DNA from: Polychytrium aggregatum
Lineage: Eukaryota; Chytridiomycota; Chytridiomycetes; Polychytriales
Assembly (NCBI RefSeq): GCF_025602895.1
Contig: NW_026516219.1
Location: 806,001 to 870,000, forward strand
Direction: 5' to 3'
Length of the DNA stretch: 64,000 nt
Of this stretch, positions 38,924-48,435 are shown one piece after another (the stretch's first letter is position 1; each line of letters opens with the position of its first letter). The notes below the pieces were generated by a model that saw only the letters and a list, made by a program, of their open reading frames with translations, ran no database searches and was not told the DNA's origin. The translations under genes were made by a program, and so were the position numbers.

Positions 38924-39714
38924 TGTTAGAGTCCGAAGGGGACTCAACGGCAAAAGAAGAAGTGAGCTCGAAGTGAGCTCAGGGAAGGCAAGGGTAAAGT
39001 CCGAAGTGGACTCGGAGAGGGAGCGAGGGAAGCAAAGATCCGTTCAAGATAAGACTAGTCTCGAAATGAGACGTGAGGAACACTCAGAGAATAAAGTAGA
39101 AGGCACTTTATTTAGTCCTATTTTGAACGCTGAGGTTCGACTACACATCGCGGGGGTCAGGCTATTTATAGACAAGTCCGGACTTGGCAGCGAAGGGCGG
39201 CCAAGGGAGGGAAAAGTGGGCGATCGAGCAGGGCGAAGGGGGCGATGCACGAACGAGGGCCGAGAAGGACCACCGAGACAGGCAGAGAACCAAAGCGAGG
39301 GAGGCGCAAGCAAAAGCGAAGCACCTGGCAGGAGAAACGTGCAAAGGCGAAGCAATGTGACTCAACGTCCAAGAAGCGGATTGGTCAAGTATAAGGTTGG
39401 GGCAAATGCATGCGAGATGAACAAGAGATCGGGGCGGTCAGGCAGGTCATGAGTCACCGGTGGTGGGACACATGACCGGCAGCCGAATTGCAACCAATCG
39501 CAGCAAGGCGCGTGCACAAACAAACCGGCGCGTGCGAAGAAGACAAAGGAAGCGGAGCAGCGCGGGGAAACGGAAGTGCGGAAGGAGCGGAAATGGCAGG
39601 CAAAAGGCGGAAAATTGGAGGGGAACTGCAAAGCTACACACAAACAAACAGAAAGGCAAAAGAACAGCCAAGTGTGCAGTCAAAGTGGAGAACAAGCAGA
39701 AGCTATCCCTAACA
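38924..39714 (-). repeat. 5' LTR of D1 (791 bp)
   Basis: Matches 33311-34101 with an exact shift of 5,613 bases. Confidence 0.95.
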
Positions 39715-42700
39715 CTAGGTGGCTCTGGAGCCCTAGTAGGAGACCAACGCCGTGGATTGCTCAATGCAGTCCACGCGTCTCCAGAGGAAGTTCACCTCGC
39801 CCCCTCCCCCGAAGGAGAAACAAACCAAGTGTTGTGCGTCGTGCGAGAGGTGCATGGTGGCGCAAGCCGCCTGCCTCTCCACGAACGTGAAGAGAAAACC
39901 AAAATTGAAAACCAAAACAAAAAAGAAAATCAAGAACCCTTGAGGGACAGGACCGCCTGTGCCCTCACCCCTGTCAAGTCGTGTGTGTCGGATGCTTCCG
40001 ACATGTGTCCGCAAGCCGTGGACGTCGTGTGCAATGGCGTGCTGACGCCGCAGGCCCCCGCAATGGCCGAACCCTATCCAAAATGTCCGAGTGGCCGTGA
40101 TGAAGCCAACCAAGACCAAGTGTCGCCCGTTCCCCCAAGTCAAGTCATGGTGCAGGAGGCTGTGCAGGAGGACCATGAAGAGTCCCTGCTGTACCTCCCT
40201 GCCACCGTCCAAGGTCACACCGTCCGAATGATGGTGGACTCTGGAGCAAGCTGCAACTTTGTCAGCAGACGCTTGCTCCAGGAGCTCAACATACATGCAA
40301 CCAAGAAGAAGTCGCCGATGAGTGTGGCGCTTGCAGACGATCGTGTGCAGCAGTGCACACACCAAGTGGTCCTGCGAGTGGCCCTCCATCCCAAGTACCA
40401 TCCTGTCCTGTTGTTCCAAGTGATCGACACCAAGTTCGATGCCATCCTCGGCATGAGCTGGCTTGCTCGTGCCGAGCCGACTCCAGTCGTCGACTGGAAA
40501 GGCCGCACTGTCCGTGTTGGCCCTGACATTGTCCTGCAGGGCATGGCCTCACCCAACATGCCACCTCTCCTCTCAGCCATGCAATTCAAGAGGCTGATCA
40601 AGAAGGACACGTCGTTCCTCTGTGTCGTGCGTGAGGTCGACGACACCGACCAAGCCGGTCCCGGTCCCCCGCCTGTGGTGACCAAGCTGCTCGACGAGTA
40701 CAAGGACGTATTCCCCGACCAGTTGCCACAATGCCTGCCACCCCAACGCACCGTCGATCATCGCATCGACATCGAACCAGGCTCGTCGCCTCCGTCAAGA
40801 CCGACGTACCAACTGTCGCTGACGGAGATGGACGAACTCAAGCGCCAGTTGGATGACCTCCTCGCCCATGGGTTCATCCGCCCGAGCCAGTCACCGTATG
40901 GTGCACCAGTGCTCTTTGTCAAGAAGAAAGAAGGTGATCTCAGGATGTGCGTCGACTATCGCGCACTAAACAAACAGACCATCAAGAACACCTACCCGTT
41001 GCCCAGGATCGACGAGTTGATGGATCGTCTGAGTGGAGCAAAGGTCTTTAGCAAGATAGACCTCCGCTCAGGCTACCATCAGATCCGCATCCACGAGGAT
41101 GATGTCCACAAGACCGCCTTCAGGACTCGCTACGGACTGTACGAGTTCCTAGTGCTGCCGTTCGGATTGACGAACGCACCTGCCACGTTCATGCAGCTGA
41201 TGAACGATGTGTTCCGCCAAGAGCTCGACAACTCTGTCATCGTGTACCTGGATGATATCCTTGTGTACAGCAAGGATGAAGCGACCCATGAAGGTCATGT
41301 CGCCCGCGTGCTGGCCAAGCTACGCGAGCACAAGTTGTATGCCAAACTGTCCAAGTGTGAGTTCTTCAAGAATCAAGTCCCGTTCCTGGGACACGTTGTC
41401 TCAGGAAGAGGAATCGAAGTCGACCCCGCCAAGGTCAAGTCTGTGGTCGAGTGGCCGCCGCTCGCATGCGTCTCTGACGTGCAGTCGTTTCTCGGTCTCG
41501 TCAACTACTACCGCCGATTCATCCCCGATCTGGCGCGCACTGCCGGTCCACTCACAGACCTACTCCGCAAAGAGTGCCCCTTCGTGTGGGACCACCCACA
41601 ACGCCAAGCGTTCGAGACCCTCAAGCACGCCTTGACGAACGCTCCTGTCCTCGCTGTGTTCGACCCGAACACGGATGTCTCCGTGCACACCGACGCCTCC
41701 GACTTTGCGGTGGGAGCTGTTTTGATGCAGGAGGGAAGGCCCGTTGCCTTCGAGTCGCGCAAACTGTCCCAACACGAGATCAACTATCCCGTGCACGAGA
41801 AGGAGCAGCTTGCGATCATCTACGCGCTGCAGAAGTTCCGAGTGTACCTCCACGGTACCGCCAAGCCCTTCAAGATTGTGACGGACCACCAGTCACTGCG
41901 TTACCTCGACACCAAGAAGAACCTGAGCCGACGCCAAGCGCGATGGATGGAGTTCCTCGCCGAGTACAACTACGAGGTTGTATACCAGAAAGGCAAACTC
42001 AATGTGGTGCCTGACGCACTGTCCCGACGCGCCCGACTACCAATTGGCGTCACTGTACGAGTCGACTGTCAGTGTCGACAACACGATGCTGGATGTTGTC
42101 CGAGACAACATCGCCAACGACAAACAGTTCGGAGAACTGTTCCGAAAGGTGTCTAAGCTCCCCAAGGACGACGAATCATCCGAGTACACAGTGCGTGATG
42201 GCCTGCTCCTCCTGAAGAAGGACAGCCGTGTCTGTGTGCCGGACATTCCGTCGTTGAAGACCAAGTTGCTCCAAGAGGTCCACGACTCGCCCCTCGCTGG
42301 ACACTTTGGAGTCGAGAAGACATACGACCGACTGGCCAAAGTCGCATACTGGCCTGGAATGAAGCGCACCGTCGAGAAGTACATCGAGTCCTGCCATACC
42401 TGCAAGATGGTCAAGTCACGCACGACCCGAGAGCAAGGATTGCTGCAACCCCTGCCTGTTCCCGACCGCCCCTGGACCAGCATGTCCATGGATCTCATCA
42501 CGCATCTACCGACGACCAAGTTGGACCACGATGCAATCGCTGTCTTTGTCGACAGGTTCAGCAAGATGGCACACTTTGTGCCGTGCCAGACGACATGCTC
42601 CGCGCCTGACCTTGCACTGCTGTTCTTCAAGCATGTGTTCAAGCACCACGGCCTCCCAAAGTCCATCGTCAGTGATCGAGACCCCCGATTCACCTCCTTG

Positions 42701-43615
42701 TTTTGGACAAGTCTGTTCGACCATCTCGGCACCAAGCTGAACATGTCAACCTCGCACCACCAACAAACGGATGGACAGTCCGAGCGGACGATCCGCACCC
42801 TCGAGCAATACCTGAGGACATACGCCTCGACCAGCCAAGACGACTGGGACATACAGCTGAGTCATGCAGAGTTTGCATACAACACCGCCAAGTCGAGCAC
42901 AACTGGCTTGAGCCCCTTTGAGGCGCTCTACGGATTCCAGCCTGATGTTCCCACCTCCTTGACACTGACCGAGTCCACGGCTGGATTGCCTCCCAAACCA
43001 AGTGCCTTTGTCAAAGATCATCAAGTCCGACACAAGATGATCGCCGACGCGCTCACGGATGCGCAACAAGTGATGGCGAAGTACTACGACCGCCGACACC
43101 AGGATGTCTCCTTTGAAGTTGGAGACCTTGTCTACCTGGACGCCGACAACATCAAGGTCCCCGAAGCCCAGTCAAAGAAGTTGTTGCCCAAGTACCGAGG
43201 ACCGTTCAAGATAGCGGCCCGACCCAGTCCCCTCAACTACCTGTTGGACTTGCCACCTGGAAGCAAGCTCCATCCTGTCTTCCATGTGTCCAAGCTGCGT
43301 CGCCACACGACCCGCAGTCCAGCACAGTTCCCCGACGCCGACGAAGGTGTCCCGGACGACGCACCACTGGAAGACGACCTCGGACAATACTATACTCAAG
43401 AATATGAAGTCGAAAGGATCGTGAGGCACAAGAAAGTGGCTGATGGGTCACTTCGGTTTTATGTCAAGTGGGTTGGTTACCCACACTCGGGCAACACATG
43501 GCAAACACTGGAGGACTTGTCCCATGCACCCGAGGAGCTGAGTAAATACGGTAAACACCTCGAGGAGCCCCAAATAAAGAGCACACGCAGGGCTCCTCGC
43601 AGGAAGCCTTCTTAA
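39715..43615 (+). pseudogene. A9 pol, broken by a 1-bp insertion
   Basis: Resumes A pol just after D1 and carries protease, RT, RNase H, integrase and chromodomain with motifs as in A3. One extra base at about 42031 (GACGCGCCCGAC where A3 has GACGCCCCGAC) shifts the frame directly after the RNase H end (DALSRR), so integrase and chromodomain are out of frame. With the missing frameshift hairpin arm, this copy is inactive. An alternative is a sequencing error in a C/G run. Confidence 0.88.
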
Positions 43616-43624
43616 GTGTGGGAG

Positions 43625-43933
43625 TGTAGGAGATGGTATCTCCGACGCTGTGCTGCGCGTACTGCGCGTACTGCGCGGCGCAGTGGGTCGTGACCTGTGC
43701 TGCGCTTTGCGTTTTCACGCACCGCAGGCAGGCCACCGCAGGGTATACCTGCGGGTTGCCCCCGTTCCCCCCGTTTGTCTGGAGTTCGGTTTTATCGTGA
43801 ATAAACGTAAGTGCTCCCCGAGCTCACCCGTCCGCTAGAGTAGCCTAGCACCGCCCTGTTCTGCCCCGTCCTGTCTTGTCTTGTACCCCCTCCCTCCCCG
43901 TCTTGCCCCAACGTCCCAGTAGTGGACGTTACA
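43625..43933 (+). repeat. 3' LTR of A9 (309 bp)
   Basis: Standard A LTR. The right flank GCCTT continues A pol RT coding (A10). Confidence 0.95.
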
Positions 43934-46432
43934 GCCTTCAGGACTCGCTACGGACTGTACGAGTTCCTAGTGCTGCCGTTCGGATTGACGAACGCACCTG
44001 CCACGTTCATGCAGCTGATGAACGATGTGTTCCGCCAAGAGCTCGACAACTCTGTCATCGTGTACCTGGATGATATCCTTGTGTACAGCAAGGATGAAGC
44101 GACCCATGAAGGTCATGTCGCCCGCGTGCTGGCCAAGCTACGCGAGCACAAGTTGTATGCCAAACTGTCCAAGTGTGAGTTCTTCAAGAATCAAGTCCCG
44201 TTCCTGGGACACGTTGTCTCAGGAAGAGGAATCGAAGTCGACCCCGCCAAGGTCAAGTCTGTGGTCGAGTGGCCGCCGCTCGCATGCGTCTCTGACGTGC
44301 AGTCGTTTCTCGGTCTCGTCAACTACTACCGCCGATTCATCCCCGATCTGGCGCGCACTGCCGGTCCACTCACAGACCTACTCCGCAAAGAGTGCCCCTT
44401 CGTGTGGGACCACCCACAACGCCAAGCGTTCGAGACCCTCAAGCACGCCTTGACGAACGCTCCTGTCCTCGCTGTGTTCGACCCGAACACGGATGTCTCC
44501 GTGCACACCGACGCCTCCGACTTTGCGGTGGGAGCTGTTTTGATGCAGGAGGGAAGGCCCGTTGCCTTCGAGTCGCGCAAACTGTCCCAACACGAGATCA
44601 ACTATCCCGTGCACGAGAAGGAGCAGCTTGCGATCATCTACGCGCTGCAGAAGTTCCGAGTGTACCTCCACGGTACCGCCAAGCCCTTCAAGATTGTGAC
44701 GGACCACCAGTCACTGCGTTACCTCGACACCAAGAAGAACCTGAGCCGACGCCAAGCGCGATGGATGGAGTTCCTCGCCGAGTACAACTACGAGGTTGTA
44801 TACCAGAAAGGCAAACTCAATGTGGTGCCTGACGCACTGTCCCGACGCCCCGACTACCAATTGGCGTCACTGTACGAGTCGACTGTCAGTGTCGACAACA
44901 CGATGCTGGATGTTGTCCGAGACAACATCGCCAACGACAAACAGTTCGGAGAACTGTTCCGAAAGGTGTCTAAGCTCCCCAAGGACGACGAATCATCCGA
45001 GTACACAGTGCGTGATGGCCTGCTCCTCCTGAAGAAGGACAGCCGTGTCTGTGTGCCGGACATTCCGTCGTTGAAGACCAAGTTGCTCCAAGAGGTCCAC
45101 GACTCGCCCCTCGCTGGACACTTTGGAGTCGAGAAGACATACGACCGACTGGCCAAAGTCGCATACTGGCCTGGAATGAAGCGCACCGTCGAGAAGTACA
45201 TCGAGTCCTGCCATACCTGCAAGATGGTCAAGTCACGCACGACCCGAGAGCAAGGATTGCTGCAACCCCTGCCTGTTCCCGACCGCCCCTGGACCAGCAT
45301 GTCCATGGATCTCATCACGCATCTACCGACGACCAAGTTGGACCACGATGCAATCGCTGTCTTTGTCGACAGGTTCAGCAAGATGGCACACTTTGTGCCG
45401 TGCCAGACGACATGCTCCGCGCCTGACCTTGCACTGCTGTTCTTCAAGCATGTGTTCAAGCACCACGGCCTCCCAAAGTCCATCGTCAGTGATCGAGACC
45501 CCCGATTCACCTCCTTGTTTTGGACAAGTCTGTTCGACCATCTCGGCACCAAGCTGAACATGTCAACCTCGCACCACCAACAAACGGATGGACAGTCCGA
45601 GCGGACGATCCGCACCCTCGAGCAATACCTGAGGACATACGCCTCGACCAGCCAAGACGACTGGGACATACAGCTGAGTCATGCAGAGTTTGCATACAAC
45701 ACCGCCAAGTCGAGCACAACTGGCTTGAGCCCCTTTGAGGCGCTCTACGGATTCCAGCCTGATGTTCCCACCTCCTTGACACTGACCGAGTCCACGGCTG
45801 GATTGCCTCCCAAACCAAGTGCCTTTGTCAAAGATCATCAAGTCCGACACAAGATGATCGCCGACGCGCTCACGGATGCGCAACAAGTGATGGCGAAGTA
45901 CTACGACCGCCGACACCAGGATGTCTCCTTTGAAGTTGGAGACCTTGTCTACCTGGACGCCGACAACATCAAGGTCCCCGAAGCCCAGTCAAAGAAGTTG
46001 TTGCCCAAGTACCGAGGACCGTTCAAGATAGCGGCCCGACCCAGTCCCCTCAACTACCTGTTGGACTTGCCACCTGGAAGCAAGCTCCATCCTGTCTTCC
46101 ATGTGTCCAAGCTGCGTCGCCACACGACCCGCAGTCCAGCACAGTTCCCCGACGCCGACGAAGGTGTCCCGGACGACGCACCACTGGAAGACGACCTCGG
46201 ACAATACTATACTCAAGAATATGAAGTCGAAAGGATCGTGAGGCACAAGAAAGTGGCTGATGGGTCACTTCGGTTTTATGTCAAGTGGGTTGGTTACCCA
46301 CACTCGGGCAACACATGGCAAACACTGGAGGACTTGTCCCATGCACCCGAGGAGCTGAGTAAATACGGTAAACACCTCGAGGAGCCCCAAATAAAGAGCA
46401 CACGCAGGGCTCCTCGCAGGAAGCCTTCTTAA
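43934..46432 (+). pseudogene. A10 pol from RT palm to chromodomain
   Basis: About 830 codons starting at [17 protein letters not shown], RNase H, HHCC finger, integrase D,D-35-E and chromodomain are all present, and the frame is open to the normal TAA. It lacks protease, the RT fingers and any start or frameshift context, and its upstream reading runs back into the A9 LTR. Confidence 0.88.
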
Positions 46433-46441
46433 GTGTGGGAG

Positions 46442-46750
46442 TGTAGGAGATGGTATCTCCGACGCTGTGCTGCGCGTACTGCGCGTACTGCGCGGCGCAG
46501 TGGGTCGTGACCTGTGCTGCGCTTTGCGTTTTCACGCACCGCAGGCAGGCCACCGCAGGGTATACCTGCGGGTTGCCCCCGTTCCCCCCGTTTGTCTGGA
46601 GTTCGGTTTTATCGTGAATAAACGTAAGTGCTCCCCGAGCTCACCCGTCCGCTAGAGTAGCCTAGCACCGCCCTGTTCTGCCCCGTCCTGTCTTGTCTTG
46701 TACCCCCTCCCTCCCCGTCTTGCCCCAACGTCCCAGTAGTGGACGTTACA
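46442..46750 (+). repeat. 3' LTR of A10 (309 bp)
   Basis: Standard A LTR. Confidence 0.95.
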
Positions 46751-46798
46751 CGTCCTCTTGGGCAACCTGGGCTCGCTGTCGATGTCGTGCTCGTCCAT
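46751..46798 (-). pseudogene. Possible start of a truncated coding region, 16 codons
   Basis: On the minus strand an ATG at 46798 opens MDEHDIDSEPRLPKRT, then runs into the A10 LTR. The acidic-then-basic composition looks protein-like but is too short to identify. It could be the N terminus of a host gene interrupted by A10, or chance. Confidence 0.25.
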
Positions 46799-46886
46799 TA
46801 GCCGGGTCTGGGAATGCTCGAAGATTTTTTTTTGTTACTATAGTCAACTTTATTCAAGAAGACAAGCCATCAGGTCCAACAGGTTG
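46751..46886. other. Non-element island of 136 bp
   Basis: The only stretch not matching any LTR element here. It contains a T run (about 46826-46834), an ATTCAAGAAG segment and, read on the minus strand, an AATAAAG. It may be host DNA, the edge of a host gene, or another repeat. Confidence 0.6.
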
Positions 46887-47314
46887 TGTTAGAGTCCAAA
46901 GGGGACTCAACGGCAAAAGAAGAAGTGAGCTCGAAGTGAGCTCAGGGAAAGCAAGGGTAAAGTCCTAAGTGGACTCGGAGAGGGAGCGAGGGAAGCAAAG
47001 ATCCGTTCAAGAAAAGACTTGTCTCTAAATGAGACGTGAGGAACACTCAGAGAATAAAGTAGAAGGCACTTTATTTAGTCCTATTTTGAACGCTGAGGTT
47101 CGACTACACATCGCGGGGGTCAGGCTATTTATAGACAAGTCCGGACTTGGCAGCGAAGGGCGGCCAAGGGAGGGAAAAGTGGGCGATCGAGCAGGGCGAA
47201 GGGGGCGATGCACGAACGAGGGCCGAGAAGGATCACCGAGACGGGCAGAGAACCAAAGCGAGAGAGGCGCAAGCAAAAGCGAAGCACCTGGCAGGAGAAA
47301 CGTGCAAAGGCGAA
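46887..47314 (-). repeat. D2: truncated family D LTR (428 of 791 bp)
   Basis: Starts TGTTAGAGTCC like other D LTRs and stops at GGCGAA where E1 begins. It shows more substitutions than D1 or D3 (GTCCAAAGG, GTCCTAAG, CTTGTCTCTAA), so it is an older insertion. No D coding sequence is attached. Confidence 0.9.
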
Positions 47315-47629
47315 TGTCATGAACACCCTCTGCCTTTACCCTCTTCCTTCCTTTACCCTTGCCCTTTCCTTTCTGTTTGCCTGTCTTAGCGCTTTCCCTT
47401 CCTTCTGTTTGTTTGTTTCCCGCGCTGTGCTGCCTTGTTGTCTTCCCGCCAGCACGCGCGCTGTCTGTGTTCCGTTCCCGCTTCCTTGCTGTTGGTCATG
47501 GGATACGCCCACGACGCCGCCTCGACGCCGCCTGACGCCTTGGCGCCGCCATGCCGCCGCCACTGACGCCCGCTGACTCACGGATCCCGAGTCACGGCCG
47601 CCACCTGCTTCGCTCGCTGCTTCGCCCTC
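47315..47629 (+). repeat. E1: truncated family E LTR (first 315 bp)
   Basis: TGTCATGAAC start, matching 47630-47944 with roughly nine substitutions, then cut at CCCTC where the E2 LTR starts. E1 is inserted in the D2 LTR and E2 in the E1 LTR. Confidence 0.85.
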
Positions 47630-48117
47630 TGTCATGAACACCCTCTGCCTTTGCCCTCTTCCTTCCTTTGCCTTTGCCCTTTCCTTTCTGTTTGCCCGTC
47701 TTAGTGCTTTCCCTTCCTTCTGTTTGTTTGTTTCCCGCGCTGTGCTGCCTTGTTGTCTTCCCGCCAGCACGCGCGCTGCCTGTGTTCCGTTCCCGCTCCC
47801 TTGCTGTTGGTCATGGGTTACGCCCACGACGCCGCCTCGACGCCGCCTGACGCCTTGGCGCCGCCATGCCGCCGCCACTGACGCCCGCTGACTCACGGAT
47901 CCCGAGTCACGGCCGCCACCTGCTTCGCTCGCTGCTTCGCCCTCCCCGCCGCTGCTTCGCTCCTGCCCCCTCGCTCTGCAGCGTCGATCCTTGGCGCTCG
48001 CATAAATAGCCCTCCGACCAGCCTCTGTCTTTTGCCTTCGTCTTGCCACTTTGTATTTTTAGTATCCTAAGCCTTGGATCTAGAATAAAACTTTGGCTTC
48101 ACACTTGACACTCTGTG
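47630..48117 (+). repeat. 5' LTR of E2, first 488 bp
   Basis: TGTCATGAAC start; ATAAATA at 48002-48008; AATAAA at 48084-48089; GTCTTGCCA at 48040-48048, the self-priming partner. A11 enters after CTGTG (48113-48117). Confidence 0.88.
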
Positions 48118-48426
48118 TGTAACGTCCACTACTGGGACGTTGGGGCAAGACGGGGAGGGAGGGGGTACAAGACAAGACAGGACGGGGCAGAACAGGGCGG
48201 TGCTAGGCTACTCTAGCGGACGGGTGAGCTCGGGGAGCACTTACGTTTATTCACGATAAAACCGAACTCCAGACAAACGGGGGGAACGGGGGCAACCCGC
48301 AGGTATACCCTGCGGTGGCCTGCCTGCGGTGCGTGAAAACGCAAAGCGCAGCACAGGTCACGACCCACTGCGCCGCGCAGTACGCGCAGTACGCGCAGCA
48401 CAGCGTCGGAGATACCATCTCCTACA
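48118..48426 (-). repeat. 3' LTR of A11 (309 bp)
   Basis: Standard A LTR, followed by the pol 3' end on its right. Confidence 0.95.
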
Positions 48427-48435
48427 CTCCCACAC

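Larger units (their letters stand above)
33311..39714 (-). mobile_element. Complete family D element D1 (6,404 bp)
   Basis: Two 791-bp LTRs with no visible difference, gag, and pol in the -1 frame. It sits in the A9 frameshift hairpin region. Left flank CCGAC and right flank CTAGG do not match, and the four bases that should lie between them are absent. Coding frames are intact. Confidence 0.94.
32066..43933 (+). mobile_element. Family A copy A9, interrupted by D1
   Basis: Pieces 32066-33310 and 39715-43933 hold both LTRs, gag and pol. Across the D1 junction four bases (CCTA, equivalent to A3 8576-8579) are missing and no duplication is present. Outer flanks also differ: TCAAG (A8, chromodomain) on the left, GCCTT (A10, RT) on the right. 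Confidence 0.88.
43934..46750 (+). mobile_element. 3' part of family A copy A10
   Basis: From RT (equivalent to A3 9981) to the 3' LTR in plus orientation. The upstream half is not found left of A9. The right LTR end opens onto the only non-element sequence in the window, with flank CGTCC. Confidence 0.9.

Noticed and set aside
39460-42156. An apparent 898-codon protein joining the D1 LTR to A9 pol
   Set aside because: The N-terminal part is antisense LTR sequence joined in frame by the insertion; the real coding part is A9 pol only.
47336-48049. A 237-codon minus-strand frame with an internal duplicated half
   Set aside because: The duplication is the stacked E1 and E2 LTRs; the frame is antisense to the E promoter region.
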